Below the pieces are notes generated by a model. The model did not search any database and was not told the DNA's origin. It saw nothing but the letters and a program-made list of their open reading frames with translations. DNA of 64,000 bases from Gammaproteobacteria bacterium (GTDB lineage: Bacteria > Pseudomonadota > Gammaproteobacteria > Steroidobacterales > Steroidobacteraceae), in assembly GCA_021323735.1 (NCBI GenBank), contig JAJPKM010000045.1:25435-89434 (forward strand). The letters are read 5' to 3'. Position numbers and translations under genes: made by a program. Shown here piece by piece: positions 28,144-39,340 of this stretch; the stretch's first letter is position 1; every line of letters begins with the position of its first letter.

Positions 28144-28199
28144 CTAGGAGCCTGTCTTAAGTATCGCGTGTTGCGGGGAACCCTCAGACAGGCTGCTAG
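28144..28199. repeat. 56-bp palindromic element with CTAG flanks (MITE- or REP-like)
   Basis: Arms AGCCTGTCT (28149-28157) and AGACAGGCT (28186-28194) are perfect inverted repeats. They are bordered by CTAG on both sides (28144-28147 and 28196-28199), giving a 14-bp stem with one mismatch around a 28-nt centre. Short terminal inverted repeats beginning GAGCCTGT with a 4-bp CTAR-type target duplication are reminiscent of IS5-family ends, so a miniature transposable element is plausible. As RNA it would form a hairpin in the rlpA-dacC spacer. Confidence 0.5.
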
Positions 28200-28231
28200 T
28201 GTACTTGGGTTCGCCATAGGGCAATAGACGC

Positions 28232-29059
28232 TCAATCCAGCGCAAGATGGGCATCATGGATGCCGGCTTGCTCCAGTGCCGCAACGATGCGATCGAATTC
28301 GGCGACATCGGGCACCGGACCGATCCTGACGCGATACATCCTGCGGCCGGCGATTTCATTGTCGCGGACGAATACCTTGCCATACTCGCCCGTGCGCAAC
28401 TTCTCCGCCAGGCGCTCGGCGTTCTTCGGGTCGCTGAATGCGCCGGCCTGTATGAACAGGCTGCCGGGGACCGGAACGGCGGCGGGCGATTCGGCCGCAG
28501 CCTGCGCATCCGTCTGAGGCGCGGCATCGAGGCTGCGTACCTCCACCATGGCAGTGCCGTTGCGCAGCATGTCCAGCTTGGACGCGGCGGTATAGGACAG
28601 GTCGATGATTCGATTGCCGACGAAGGGTCCGCGATCGTTGATGCGAACCACCACACTGCGCCCATTCTGCAAGTTGGTGACGCGCGCATAGGCGGGCAAG
28701 GGCAGAGTCTTGTGGGCAGCCGTCATGCCGTACATGTCATAGGGCTCGCCGCTGGATGTCTGGGCCTTGTGGAAGCCGGGCCCGTACCAGGATGCGACAC
28801 CGCGCTCGACATAGCCGACACTCGAGGACAGCACGAAGTAGCGTTTGCCTAGAACGTCGTAAAACGGCGGATTGCCGTTGCGAGAGCGCGGCTCGATGCG
28901 GGGCACCGCGTCGGGTACCGATGCCGCCGTCGCCGGTGCCGTTTCGAGCGGCGGCTGAGGTTGCGGGGCGGTTGGGCGTGGCGGTGCGCTGGAGCACGCG
29001 GCGACCCCGCACACGACCAGGGCGCAGCACGGCAAGGCCAATGCGCGCGTGAGCTTCAC
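28232..29059 (-). CDS. rlpA: RlpA-like septal lytic transglycosylase (lipoprotein)
   Basis: A 275-aa lipoprotein with lipobox VAAC at residue 22. The double-psi beta-barrel domain has GVASWYGPGFHKAQTSSGE, GMTAAHKTLPLPAYARVTN and RINDRGPFVGNRIIDLS, including the catalytic Glu/Asp region. A C-terminal SPOR domain (LFIQAGAFSDPKNAERLAEKL, YRVRIGPVPD) binds denuded glycan at the septum. It overlaps the mltB stop by 4 bp. Confidence 0.94.
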   Translation of the reverse strand: MKLTRALALPCCALVVCGVAACSSAPPRPTAPQPQPPLETAPATAASVPDAVPRIEPRSRNGNPPFYDVLGKRYFVLSSSVGYVERGVASWYGPGFHKAQTSSGEPYDMYGMTAAHKTLPLPAYARVTNLQNGRSVVVRINDRGPFVGNRIIDLSYTAASKLDMLRNGTAMVEVRSLDAAPQTDAQAAAESPAAVPVPGSLFIQAGAFSDPKNAERLAEKLRTGEYGKVFVRDNEIAGRRMYRVRIGPVPDVAEFDRIVAALEQAGIHDAHLALD

Positions 29060-30153
29060 GGCGTGGTCGCGGGGGGCGAGGCCGGGGTGACTGGGATCGG
29101 TGAGGCCGTCTGGGGTGCGGCTGGGGCGGGCGAAGCCGCCGCCGGCTGGGCAGCCGCGGGCGACTGCCCGGCGTCGGCCTCGAGCATGCGCTGCTTGACG
29201 GCGGTGGCCAATTCGTAGACCGCCATGGCGTACAGCGCGCTGTGGTTGTAGCGGGTGATCACGTAGAAATTATTGTAGCCGACGCGCCAATGGACGCCGT
29301 CCGCCTCATCGACGGCGATCAGAAGGGTGGGAGCTTCCCCGGGTAGCGCGCTGTCAAAGTTGACCCCTTTCGCCGTGAGCGAGGCGACGGTCTCCGACAA
29401 CACCAGCTTGCGGCCATCCAGATCGGCAGCCCGCTCGGGCGCGACGCTGGCTTCCGCCAAGACGGGTTCGCCCGCATTCCAGCCGTGCTCCTTCAAGTAG
29501 TTGCCGACGCTGGCGCAGACATCCAGCCAATCGCTCCACAAGTCGATGCGACCGTCGGCATCCGCATCGACGCCGAAGCGCCGGTAGTTCGAGGGCATGA
29601 ACTGCGGTGCGCCCATGGCACCGGCGTAAGACCCCTTGACGGTCTTGGGGTCGAGGCGGCCGTCACGGGTGAGCAGCAGAAATTGCTCCAGCTCGTCACG
29701 GAAGAATTTTGCGCGCGGCGGGTAGTCGAAGGACAGCGTGGCCAGTGCGTCGAGCACGCGGTAGGCGCCCGTGCGCCGCCCGTAAAAAGTCTCGACACCG
29801 AGAATCGCTGCCAGGTATTCCGGCGCCACACCACTGTGGATGCTGGCTTGATCGAGAGCCTGGCGGTGCGCCGTCCAGAATTCCACGCCCTCTTGAATGC
29901 GCCGTTCGGTCACGAAGATCGGGCGATACTCGTACCATGGCTTGGCCTTCTCGGCGGGCTTGGCGATGGCCTCGACGATGGCCGGCTGAAATTCCGCATC
30001 CTTGAGCAGCTTGCGCAGAGCGCGCTTTTTGAAGGAATAGGTGTCGGCCATGTGCGCGATGAATTCCTTGACGTCTGCGCGCCGGGTATCGATCGCGGCG
30101 GCGGGTTCGACGCAAAACATCGCCAGCGCGGCCGACAGCAGCAGCTTTGACAT
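29056..30153 (-). CDS. mltB: Membrane-bound lytic murein transglycosylase B
   Basis: About 365 aa from ATG 30153. A signal peptide (MSKLLLSAALAMFCVEPAAA) without an obvious lipobox suggests a soluble periplasmic form. The catalytic Glu is in LAAILGVETFYGRRTG, followed by YAGAMGAPQFMPSNYRRFG and VGNYLKEHGWN. A Pro/Ala-rich C-terminal tail (about 40 residues) is unusual. It cleaves the MurNAc-GlcNAc bond with anhydro product formation, supplying sugars recycled by AmgK/MurU. Confidence 0.93.
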   Translation of the reverse strand: MSKLLLSAALAMFCVEPAAAIDTRRADVKEFIAHMADTYSFKKRALRKLLKDAEFQPAIVEAIAKPAEKAKPWYEYRPIFVTERRIQEGVEFWTAHRQALDQASIHSGVAPEYLAAILGVETFYGRRTGAYRVLDALATLSFDYPPRAKFFRDELEQFLLLTRDGRLDPKTVKGSYAGAMGAPQFMPSNYRRFGVDADADGRIDLWSDWLDVCASVGNYLKEHGWNAGEPVLAEASVAPERAADLDGRKLVLSETVASLTAKGVNFDSALPGEAPTLLIAVDEADGVHWRVGYNNFYVITRYNHSALYAMAVYELATAVKQRMLEADAGQSPAAAQPAAASPAPAAPQTASPIPVTPASPPATTP

Positions 30154-30154
30154 C

Positions 30155-31294
30155 CTACGATCCAATGAGTTTGCGATGCGAATGCAGCGACATGAGAATG
30201 CCGAAGCCCGCCAACAAGGTGACCATCGAGGTGCCGCCATAGCTGATCATGGGCAGCGGCACCCCCACCACGGGCAGAATGCCGCTCACCATGCCGGAGT
30301 TGACGAACACATACACGAAAAAGCTCAGCGCAATCGCCCCGCCGGTCAACCGCGCGAAGGTCCCCTGCGCCTGCATGGCCAGGTACAGAGCGCGGCCGAT
30401 GACCACGCCGTACAGGGATAGGATCAACAGCTGTCCGAGCAGCCCGAATTCCTCGCCGATCACGGCAAAGATGAAATCGGTGGAGCGTTCCGGGAGGAAT
30501 TCCAGCTGCGCCTGGCTGCCGTTCATGTAGCCCTTGCCGAAGACCCCGCCGGAGCCGATGGCGATTTGCGATTGGATGATGTGGTAGCCGGCACCGAGCC
30601 TGTCGTTCTCCGGGTTCAGGAATGTCAGAATGCGCTGGCGCTGATAGTCGTGGATGAAGTGCCAGGCTCCCCACGCGGCGCCGCCGAGCAAGGGGATCGA
30701 GATCAGAATGAGGCTGATCTGCAGTCCGGCCAACAGCATGACGATCAGCCCGGATGCGGCAATCAGCAAGGCGGTTCCCAAGTCCGGCTGCGTGACGATC
30801 ATGGCGGTGGGAATGGCGATCATGACGCCCATGACGATCAAGTCCAGGAAGGTCGGCGGCAGTGGGCGTTCGTGCATGTACCAGGCACAGGCCATCGGTA
30901 CCGCGAGCTTCATGATCTCGGAGGGCTGGAAGCGCATGAATCCAATGTCGAGCCAGCGCTGCGCGCCCTTGCCGATATGGCCGGTGACATCCACCACGAT
31001 GAGCAGCAGCACGCCGATCACATAGGCGATGGGGGCAAACATGCGCAGGTATTGCGGCGTGGCGAATTTGGCCAGAGCCAGCATGGCGGCCACGGCGATA
31101 CCGATATTGACCAAGTGGTGCTGCACCATGCGCCAGTTCTGTCCCGAGGCGCTATACACCACCAAGATGCCGATGCAGACGATGACCGCCAATACCCCGG
31201 TGAGCGGCCCGTCCAAGCCCAGCGCGCGCAGCGTTTTGCCGCCGGCGGTCAGGGTTCTGCGAGTGCGCGACGGCGAGAATTCATCGAAGATCAT
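30155..31294 (-). CDS. rodA: Rod-shape peptidoglycan polymerase RodA
   Basis: A 379-aa SEDS-family polytopic protein with about ten membrane segments. Signature regions are HHLVNIGIAVAAML, WLDIGFMRFQPSEIMKLAVP, ILTFLNPENDRLGAGYHIIQSQIAIGSGG and LPVVGVPLPMISYGGTSM. RodA polymerises glycan strands for the elongasome and needs a class B PBP (PBP2). That partner gene, mrdA, is absent from its usual place: mreD ends only 8 bp upstream. Confidence 0.96.
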   Translation of the reverse strand: MIFDEFSPSRTRRTLTAGGKTLRALGLDGPLTGVLAVIVCIGILVVYSASGQNWRMVQHHLVNIGIAVAAMLALAKFATPQYLRMFAPIAYVIGVLLLIVVDVTGHIGKGAQRWLDIGFMRFQPSEIMKLAVPMACAWYMHERPLPPTFLDLIVMGVMIAIPTAMIVTQPDLGTALLIAASGLIVMLLAGLQISLILISIPLLGGAAWGAWHFIHDYQRQRILTFLNPENDRLGAGYHIIQSQIAIGSGGVFGKGYMNGSQAQLEFLPERSTDFIFAVIGEEFGLLGQLLILSLYGVVIGRALYLAMQAQGTFARLTGGAIALSFFVYVFVNSGMVSGILPVVGVPLPMISYGGTSMVTLLAGFGILMSLHSHRKLIGS

Positions 31295-31302
31295 CGCCGC
31301 TC

Positions 31303-31779
31303 CTAGCGCTCATGGGCTTTGCTCAAGATATTGCCGAGCAGTGGCCAAAGCAGCGCGCCGATAAAGGGCGCGAGCCAGCGGCCGAAGGTGGTCACCGGGT
31401 TGCCGGTGGCCCCATCCACCCAGAACAGCACGAATTGGTAGCCTGTCAGCAGCGCGAAAATCGTCAGGCACTGCGAGAGAACGGAGAACACGCGGATGCG
31501 CAGACGCAGATGCGTGGCCCAGGCGCCCATGAGCGTGAGCGCCAGCGCGTGCTGCCCCAGCACCACGCCGTTGATCACATCGAGCGCGAGTCCCGAAAAG
31601 AACGCCAACGACAGGCCGCCGGCCCGCGGCGACGCGATACACCAATAGAAAACCACCAGCACCAGAAAATCCGGCCGAAAGGCATCGAGCACCGCGGGCA
31701 GCGGCAGCACCGCAAGCGCCAAGGCGACCAAGGACGACAGCGCCACGGGCAGGCGGCGGATTCGCCCTTCGCGCATCAT
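31303..31779 (-). CDS. mreD: Rod-shape-determining protein MreD
   Basis: About 158 aa, a small membrane protein with five hydrophobic segments (LVALALAVLPLPAVL, FLVLVVFYWCIA, LSLAFFSGLALDVINGVVLG, and others). It starts at ATG 31779, overlapping the mreC stop, with a second ATG directly after. It is part of the MreBCD elongasome complex in the inner membrane. Confidence 0.93.
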   Translation of the reverse strand: MMREGRIRRLPVALSSLVALALAVLPLPAVLDAFRPDFLVLVVFYWCIASPRAGGLSLAFFSGLALDVINGVVLGQHALALTLMGAWATHLRLRIRVFSVLSQCLTIFALLTGYQFVLFWVDGATGNPVTTFGRWLAPFIGALLWPLLGNILSKAHER

Positions 31780-32663
31780 TTCTTCGGTACCGGTGCGGGT
31801 TTGGGCGGCGGCAATACTTCCGCGGCCTGGGGCTTGAGCCACACGAACAGAAGCTCCTTCGAGCGGTCGAGCGCGGCGGCGGGTTTGACATCGACATCCG
31901 CCAGGGACTGCGCGGGGTCGCGCTTGACCTCGGCAATGGTGCCGACCGGATAGCCGGCCGGAAAAACCCCGCCCAAGCCGGAGGTGACCAGCAAGTCGCC
32001 GGCGAGTACATCGGCGCTGGTAGGCAGGTAGGGTAGCTTCAAGCGATTGGTCTCGCCGGTGCCAACGGCAATGGTGCGCAGGCCATTGCGATTGATCTGT
32101 ACGGGGATGGCGTGAGCGGCGTCGCTGACCAGAATGACCTCGCTGGTCATTTGCCCGACACGCGCCACCTGTCCGAACACGCCCCCGGAATCGAGCACCG
32201 CCTGGCCCACGTAGATGCCGTCGCCGGCCCCTTTGTCCACCAGCACGCGCTCGCGGAAGGCGTCCAAATCCACGCTCATCACGTCGCCCACGATGAAGCG
32301 GTCCGTGACCGCGGCCGTATTGTCGCGCAATGCGCGCAGCCTCTGTGCCTCGGCCTCCAGGGCCTCATAGCGCTGCAGGCGAAACTGCGCCACGCGCAGT
32401 TCGGCCTCGAGTTTGGTCTTGTCGGCGCGCAGTGCGTCGCGGGTGGTGACGCTGTCGCGAAACCAGTTCCAACCTTCGAAGGGGCTGGATACCGCGACCT
32501 GCACGGGGTAGGCGACGACGGAGAGCAGCCGGCGAATCCTGCCCAGATGATCATAGCGTTTGTCGACGATGATCAGGCCCAAGGCCAGCAGCGCGTACAG
32601 GACGCAGCGGAACAGAAGTCCCGTGGTTCGGCCCGAGGCGTCGGTGCTACGAAAGGTGACCAT
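31776..32663 (-). CDS. mreC: Rod-shape-determining protein MreC
   Basis: A 295-aa bitopic protein: one N-terminal membrane segment (LFRCVLYALLALGLIIV), a coiled coil at about residues 70-115, and two beta domains in the periplasm (VGQAVLDSGGVFGQVARVG, LVTSGLGGVFPAGYPVGTI). It scaffolds PBP2/RodA. A Pro/Lys-rich tail ends the protein. It lies 39 bp after mreB. Confidence 0.95.
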   Translation of the reverse strand: MVTFRSTDASGRTTGLLFRCVLYALLALGLIIVDKRYDHLGRIRRLLSVVAYPVQVAVSSPFEGWNWFRDSVTTRDALRADKTKLEAELRVAQFRLQRYEALEAEAQRLRALRDNTAAVTDRFIVGDVMSVDLDAFRERVLVDKGAGDGIYVGQAVLDSGGVFGQVARVGQMTSEVILVSDAAHAIPVQINRNGLRTIAVGTGETNRLKLPYLPTSADVLAGDLLVTSGLGGVFPAGYPVGTIAEVKRDPAQSLADVDVKPAAALDRSKELLFVWLKPQAAEVLPPPKPAPVPKK

Positions 32664-32702
32664 GGGCGCAAGATTTTGTGGACGGGAGCCGGGTCGCTTG
32701 CA

Positions 32703-33833
<1,131 letters not shown>

Positions 33834-33881
33834 CTACAAGCTAATTTTGCGTGAGTTGCCGCGCACTTTGAGCAACAATCT

Positions 33882-34172
33882 ATGAGCCTAACCCGTCACG
33901 ACGTTGAAAAAATTGCGCACCTTGCGCGGCTCTCCATCACCGAGCAGGAGATGCCGGTGTACGTGAGCAGCCTGTCGAGCATCGTCAGCTTCGTCGACGA
34001 GCTGTCGCGCGCAGAAACCGCCGGCGTGCAACCCATGGCCCACCCGCTCGAAGGCCAGCACCAGCGGCTGCGCCCCGATGTGCCGACCGAAAGCGACCAT
34101 CACGAAAAGTACCAAGTCATTGCGCCCGCGGTGGCCGCGGGCTTGTATGTGGTGCCGAGGGTGATCGAGTAG
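33882..34172 (+). CDS. gatC: Asp/Glu-tRNA amidotransferase subunit C
   Basis: A 96-aa subunit that tethers GatA and GatB. It opens with LTRHDVEKIAHLARLSIT and ends with APAVAAGLYVVPRVIE, both family hallmarks. GatCAB amidates mischarged Glu-tRNA(Gln) or Asp-tRNA(Asn). It heads gatC-gatA-gatB. Confidence 0.96.
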   Translation: MSLTRHDVEKIAHLARLSITEQEMPVYVSSLSSIVSFVDELSRAETAGVQPMAHPLEGQHQRLRPDVPTESDHHEKYQVIAPAVAAGLYVVPRVIE

Positions 34173-34188
34173 CTGCTATTCTTGAGCG

Positions 34189-35643
34189 ATGCTGCATAAC
34201 CTCTTCATCGGCGAGCTCGCCGAACGCCTGACCAAGCGACAAATCTCCAGTGTGGAGCTCACCCGGCACTTACTAAGCCGTATCGAGCGCCTGAACCCGG
34301 GTTTGAACGTGTTCATCACGCTGACCCCTGAGCGGGCGCTCAAGGATGCGGCTGCCGCGGATGCCCGGCTTGCCGCCGGGGAGACCGGCCCGCTGCTCGG
34401 CATCCCCCTCATTCATAAAGACATTTTCTGCACCGACGGGGTGAAGACCAGCTGCGGCTCACGGATGCTGGACAATTTTATTGCCCCCTACGATGCCACC
34501 GTGGTCGCGCGCCTCAAAGGTGCCGGCACCGTGATGTTGGGTAAGGCCAACATGGACGAGTTCGCCATGGGCTCGTCCAACGAAACCAGCTACTACGGAC
34601 CGGTCAAGAATCCTTGGGATACCACCAAGGTCCCCGGCGGCTCATCGGGTGGATCCGCGGCCGCGACCGCCGCGCGGTTGGCCCCGTTTGCCACGGGCAC
34701 CGATACCGGGGGTTCGATTCGCCAGCCCGCGGCTTTGACCGGCGTGACGGGCCTCAAGCCCACCTACGGGCGCGTGTCTCGCTACGGCATGATTACCTTT
34801 GCCTCCAGCCTCGACCAGGCCGGCGTTTTCGCCCGCAGCGCGAGCGACGCGGCGGCGGTGTTGCAGGTCATGGCGGGGTTCGATCCGCGCGATTCGACCA
34901 GCATCGACGCGCCCGTGCCGGACTACTCGAAGGCCTTGGGCACACCGCTCAAGGGATTGAAAATCGGCCTGCTACGCGAGTTCTTCGAGGGGTTGGAACC
35001 GCGCAATGCCGCCCTCATCGAAGATGCCCTGACGGTGTACACCGGTTTGGGCGCCGAGACCCGCGAGGTCAGCTTGCCCCATCTGCCGCTGTCGGTGCCC
35101 ACCTACTACGTGGTGGCGCCGGCCGAGTGCTCATCCAATCTTTCCCGCTTCGACGGCGTGCGCTTCGGCCATCGCTGCAAGGATCCGAAGGACCTCATGG
35201 ATCTTTACAAGCGTTCGCGAGGCGAGGGCTTCGGCGCCGAGGTGAAGCGCCGCATCATGACCGGCACCTATGTGTTATCGGCCGGATATTTCGATGCCTA
35301 CTATTTGAAGGCGCAGAAGGCGCGCCGCATGATCACCGACGATTTTCGCACCGCCTTCGACAAGGTCGATCTGGTGATCGGTCCCACGACGCCGACGCCG
35401 GCGTTCGGCCTCGGCGCCAAGATCAACGATCCGGTGCTGATGTACTTGAACGACATCTACACCATCGGGGCGAACCTGGCGGGGCTGCCCGGGGTGTCGA
35501 TTCCCTGCGGCTTCGTCGACGGCCTGCCCATGGGGTTGCAGCTGGTGGGACCGCATTTTGCCGAGGCCAAACTGCTGAACGCGGCGCATCAGTATCAGCA
35601 GGCCACGGATTGGCACCGGCACGCGCCGCGCGGGTACGAATAA
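34189..35643 (+). CDS. gatA: Asp/Glu-tRNA amidotransferase subunit A
   Basis: A 484-aa amidase-signature protein that releases ammonia from glutamine. The Ser-cisSer-Lys triad lies in [12 protein letters not shown] (Lys), [15 protein letters not shown] (cis-Ser) and [12 protein letters not shown] (nucleophile). It begins 16 bp after gatC, and its stop overlaps gatB as TAATG. Presence of GatCAB in a gammaproteobacterium mainly implies tRNA-dependent Asn synthesis or a backup for Gln. Confidence 0.96.
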   Translation: MLHNLFIGELAERLTKRQISSVELTRHLLSRIERLNPGLNVFITLTPERALKDAAAADARLAAGETGPLLGIPLIHKDIFCTDGVKTSCGSRMLDNFIAPYDATVVARLKGAGTVMLGKANMDEFAMGSSNETSYYGPVKNPWDTTKVPGGSSGGSAAATAARLAPFATGTDTGGSIRQPAALTGVTGLKPTYGRVSRYGMITFASSLDQAGVFARSASDAAAVLQVMAGFDPRDSTSIDAPVPDYSKALGTPLKGLKIGLLREFFEGLEPRNAALIEDALTVYTGLGAETREVSLPHLPLSVPTYYVVAPAECSSNLSRFDGVRFGHRCKDPKDLMDLYKRSRGEGFGAEVKRRIMTGTYVLSAGYFDAYYLKAQKARRMITDDFRTAFDKVDLVIGPTTPTPAFGLGAKINDPVLMYLNDIYTIGANLAGLPGVSIPCGFVDGLPMGLQLVGPHFAEAKLLNAAHQYQQATDWHRHAPRGYE

Positions 35644-37094
35644 TGAGTAACTGGGAAGTGGTCATCGGGCTGGAAATTCACGCCCAGCTTGCGACGAAGT
35701 CGAAGATATTCTCAGGGTCGCCCACGGCATACGGAGCGCCGCCCAACACGCAAGCCGACTTGGTCGATTTGGGTTTCCCCGGGGTGCTTCCGGTGCTGAA
35801 CCAGCGCGCCGTGCAGATGGCGGTCAAGTTCGGGCTGGCGATCGACGCCTCGGTGGCGCCGCGCTCGGTATTTGCACGCAAGAATTACTTTTATCCGGAT
35901 CTGCCCAAGGGCTATCAAATCAGCCAGTACGAGTTGCCCATCGTGGCGCGCGGCTCGCTGAAGGTGATGCTGGACGACGGCACGGTCAAAACCATCGGCA
36001 TTACACGGGCGCATCTGGAAGAGGATGCCGGCAAATCGCTGCATGAGGGGTTGGCCAATGCCACCGGCATCGATTTGAACCGCGCGGGCACGCCGCTCTT
36101 GGAAATCGTCTCCGAGCCCGACATGCGTTCCGCCAAGGAAGCCGTGGCGTACATGAAGAAGATCCATACCCTGGTGCGCTACCTGGAAATTTGCGACGGC
36201 AATATGCAGGAGGGCTCGTTCCGCTGCGATGCCAATGTGTCGGTGCGGCCGAAGGGTCAGGAGAAGTTCGGCACCCGCGCCGAGATCAAGAATTTGAATT
36301 CCTTCCGATTCGTCGAGAAGGCCATTCAGTACGAAGTGGCGCGCCAGGTCGAGCTCATCGAGGGCGGCGGCACGGTGGTGCAGGAGACGCGGCTGTACGA
36401 TTCCGACAAGGATGAGACGCGCTCGATGCGCTCCAAAGAGGAGGCCAACGACTACCGGTATTTCCCGGATCCCGACCTGCTGCCGGTTGAAATCGACGCC
36501 GCGTTCATTGCGTCGGTTCGCGCCTCGTTGCCCGAGCTGCCGGATCAGAAGGCGGCGCGGTTTGCCAAGGATTTCGCCCTGTCGGCCTACGATGCCGGAG
36601 TACTCTCCGCCAGCCGCGAACTCGGCGCTTATTTCGAGGCGGTGATCGCGGGGGTGGGCGCGGGCCATGCCAAGCTCGCGGCGAATTGGGTCATGGGCGA
36701 ATTGTCGAGCGCGCTGAATCGCGACAATATCGACATCGAGAATGCGAAGGTCGATCCCAAGCAGCTCACCGGGCTGCTGCTGAGGATCGTGGATGCAACG
36801 ATTTCCGGCAAGATCGCGAAGGAAGTTTTCGAGGCCATGTGGTCCGAGGGCAAACCGGCGGACGCCATCATCGAAGCGAAGGGACTGCGCCAGATCACCG
36901 ATGCCGGCGCCATCGAAGGGGTGATCGACGCGGTCATGGCGGCCAATCCCGCGCAGTTGGCGGACTATCGCTCGGGCAAGGACAAATTGTTCGGTTTCTT
37001 CGTCGGGCAGGTCATGAAGGCGACGGGCGGCAAGGCGAATCCCGCACAGCTCAACGAACTCCTGAAGTCCAAGCTGGGCGGCGGCAATGCATGA
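35643..37094 (+). CDS. gatB: Asp/Glu-tRNA amidotransferase subunit B
   Basis: A 483-aa subunit that binds tRNA and activates the mischarged amino acid with ATP. It starts [20 protein letters not shown] and has the kinase-domain [12 protein letters not shown] and [12 protein letters not shown]. The C-terminal helical YqeY-type domain includes [13 protein letters not shown] and [19 protein letters not shown]. It overlaps hslO by 8 bp. Confidence 0.97.
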   Translation: MSNWEVVIGLEIHAQLATKSKIFSGSPTAYGAPPNTQADLVDLGFPGVLPVLNQRAVQMAVKFGLAIDASVAPRSVFARKNYFYPDLPKGYQISQYELPIVARGSLKVMLDDGTVKTIGITRAHLEEDAGKSLHEGLANATGIDLNRAGTPLLEIVSEPDMRSAKEAVAYMKKIHTLVRYLEICDGNMQEGSFRCDANVSVRPKGQEKFGTRAEIKNLNSFRFVEKAIQYEVARQVELIEGGGTVVQETRLYDSDKDETRSMRSKEEANDYRYFPDPDLLPVEIDAAFIASVRASLPELPDQKAARFAKDFALSAYDAGVLSASRELGAYFEAVIAGVGAGHAKLAANWVMGELSSALNRDNIDIENAKVDPKQLTGLLLRIVDATISGKIAKEVFEAMWSEGKPADAIIEAKGLRQITDAGAIEGVIDAVMAANPAQLADYRSGKDKLFGFFVGQVMKATGGKANPAQLNELLKSKLGGGNA

Positions 37095-37986
37095 TCGAGA
37101 TACCTTGCGCCGCTTTCTATTCGAGCGCTACCCGATTCGCGGGCACCTCGTTCATATGGATGCGGCCTGGCGCGCGCTGATCGAACATCGCGACTATCCG
37201 GGTCCGATCCGCGACACGCTCGGAGAAGCGGTGGTCGCCTCCCTGCTGCTGGCGGCGACCATCAAATTCGACGGTGTGCTGTCGCTGCAGCTGCAGGGGG
37301 ATGGCCCGGTGCACCTGCTGCTCGCGCAATGTACCAGCGGCTTGAGCGTCAGAGGCCTGGCTCGCCATCGAGAGGTGAGTGCCGGCGGCGAGTTGAATAT
37401 TCGCGGCCTGGTGGGCCAGGGCAATTTAACCGTGACCTTGGAAACCGACGACGGCGCTCAGCGCTACCAGGGCATCGTGCCCATCGACGGCGGGCGCCTG
37501 GCCGATTCGCTGCAGGCATACTTCCAGAATTCGGAGCAACTGCCCACGCGCCTGTGGCTGCACGCGAACGAACAAGGCGCCTCGGGGTTGCTGCTGCAAA
37601 AACTTCCAGGCACCGGTTCGGTGCGCACCACCGATGTTGAATCGATCGAGGACGCCTGGCGGCGCGTGCAGCTCATCGCCGATACCCTGACGCCCGTGGA
37701 ACTGCGCACACTGGCGGATGAGGAAATTCTCCACCGGCTGTTCAACGAAGACGACCTGCGCCTGTTCGAACCCGCGCCCGTGTATTTCCGCTGCCGCTGC
37801 TCGCGCGAACGTGTGGTCAGCATGCTGCAGGGATTGGGCGAAACGGAGACCCGCTCGGTGATCGCCGAGCGCGGCAAGGTGGAGGTGCACTGCGATTTCT
37901 GCAATCGCGCCTATGTCTTCGACGCGGTGGACGTGGCTCAGCTGTTCAAGGCTCCCGTGGCCGCCGACAGCGGCTCCGTTCACTGA
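37087..37986 (+). CDS. hslO: Redox-regulated chaperone Hsp33
   Basis: A 299-aa cytosolic holdase activated by oxidation. The C-terminal zinc switch is CRCSRERV and CDFCNRAY, giving the C-x-C and C-x-x-C pairs. N-terminal signatures are [16 protein letters not shown] and [16 protein letters not shown]. It overlaps the gatB end by 8 bp. A peroxidase gene follows, fitting an oxidative-stress theme, although the two are not clearly one operon. Confidence 0.95.
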   Translation: MHDRDTLRRFLFERYPIRGHLVHMDAAWRALIEHRDYPGPIRDTLGEAVVASLLLAATIKFDGVLSLQLQGDGPVHLLLAQCTSGLSVRGLARHREVSAGGELNIRGLVGQGNLTVTLETDDGAQRYQGIVPIDGGRLADSLQAYFQNSEQLPTRLWLHANEQGASGLLLQKLPGTGSVRTTDVESIEDAWRRVQLIADTLTPVELRTLADEEILHRLFNEDDLRLFEPAPVYFRCRCSRERVVSMLQGLGETETRSVIAERGKVEVHCDFCNRAYVFDAVDVAQLFKAPVAADSGSVH

Positions 37987-38017
37987 CGTATCGGCGCCCG
38001 GTAAGTCGCTACCGAGC

Positions 38018-39340
38018 ATGTCGTCGCTGGGCAAGTGGTTGTCCAACATGTCATTGCTGATCAGGCCGTTGCTGAGCGTTGGGTTGCTGGTCATCGCGTC
38101 GATGGGCGTCGCGCTGCCCCAGGATGGTGGCCCGGCTGCCGGTGCACCCTTCTACGCGAATACTGCCGAGAAAATTCCCTCCGCGGCGGTACTCACCGCC
38201 CTCGGCCGCGAGTTGTTCGCAGATCCGGCATTGTCGGCTTCGGGAAAAATCGCCTGCGCCGGCTGTCACGATCCGAAACATGCCTTCGGGCCGGCAAACG
38301 ATTCGCCGGTGCAGCGTGCCGGCCGCAACGGACGCTTATCCGGCGTGCGTGCCGTGCCTTCGCTTAAGTACGCACAGAATATTCCACCCTTCACCGAGCA
38401 TTTCGTCGACGATGAGGGAGACGACAGCGTCGATCAGGGCCCCGCCGGCGGACGCACCTGGGATGGGCGCGCGGCATCGCTGCATGAGCAGGCACGCCTG
38501 CCGTTGTTCTCGCCTTTGGAAATGGCGAACACAGATGCGGATGCCGTGGTACGCAAGGTGCGGCAAGGGCGCTACGCGGCGCAATTTCGTGCAGCGTTCG
38601 GCGCCGCGATCTTCGACGATGCAGCGGCGGCATTCAAAGGAATCTCGATGGCACTGGAGGCTTACCAGCAGAGTTCCGCCGAGTTCTATCCCTACAGCAG
38701 CAAGTACGACGCCTATCTTCGGCGCGAGGCGGCCTTGAGCGAGCAGGAGCTGCGCGGACTGGCCGCTTTTATTGATCCAGGAAAAGGAAATTGCGCCCGC
38801 TGCCATCCGGCTGCCGCGAGAAACGGGGCGTTGCCGCAGTTCACCGATTTCGGTTTCGCCGCCATCGGCGTGCCGCGCAATCGGCGCATTCCCGTCAATG
38901 CGGATCCACATTACTTCGATTTGGGATTGTGCGGACCGCTGCGCACCGACTTGCGCAGCCGCTTGGAGTATTGCGGCATGTTCCGCACCCCGACCTTGCG
39001 CAACGTGGCGCTGCGGCCGGTGTTCTTTCACAACGGGGTGATGCATTCCCTGCGAGATGCCGTGCGATTCTATGCCGAGCGGGATACGCAGCCGCAGAAA
39101 TGGTATCCGCGGGGCGGCGATGGCAGCCTGGCGAAATTCGATGACTTGCCTGCGGCGTATCTGGCCAACGTGGATCGGCAAGCACCCTTCGATCGGCAGG
39201 CCGGCGATGTTTCGGCGTTGAGCGACGCCGACATCGACGACATCGTGGCCTTCCTGCGGACCTTGACCGATGGCTACCTGGCTACAGTGCCGACACCCCC
39301 GCCAGCTCCGTCAGGCTCTGTGCCCGGGTCAGGGCGATGA
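38018..39340 (+). CDS. Di-heme cytochrome c peroxidase (MauG/CcpA family)
   Basis: About 440 aa from ATG 38018; ATG 38048 is an equally good start directly before the signal peptide (MSLLIRPLLSVGLLVIASMG). Two heme attachment sites are present: CAGCHDPKHAFG and CARCHPAA. PTLRNVALRPVFFHNGVMHSL matches the conserved MauG/Ccp region, ending with SDADIDDIVAFLRTLTDGY. It reduces hydrogen peroxide in the periplasm with electrons from small c-type cytochromes. Its 3' end overlaps metR by 59 bp on the opposite strand. Confidence 0.9.
   Translation: MSSLGKWLSNMSLLIRPLLSVGLLVIASMGVALPQDGGPAAGAPFYANTAEKIPSAAVLTALGRELFADPALSASGKIACAGCHDPKHAFGPANDSPVQRAGRNGRLSGVRAVPSLKYAQNIPPFTEHFVDDEGDDSVDQGPAGGRTWDGRAASLHEQARLPLFSPLEMANTDADAVVRKVRQGRYAAQFRAAFGAAIFDDAAAAFKGISMALEAYQQSSAEFYPYSSKYDAYLRREAALSEQELRGLAAFIDPGKGNCARCHPAAARNGALPQFTDFGFAAIGVPRNRRIPVNADPHYFDLGLCGPLRTDLRSRLEYCGMFRTPTLRNVALRPVFFHNGVMHSLRDAVRFYAERDTQPQKWYPRGGDGSLAKFDDLPAAYLANVDRQAPFDRQAGDVSALSDADIDDIVAFLRTLTDGYLATVPTPPPAPSGSVPGSGR

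Noticed and set aside
34614..35642. 5' extension of the gatB frame across gatA
   Set aside because: The true gatB start is the TAATG at 35643; the upstream part is an out-of-frame reading of gatA.
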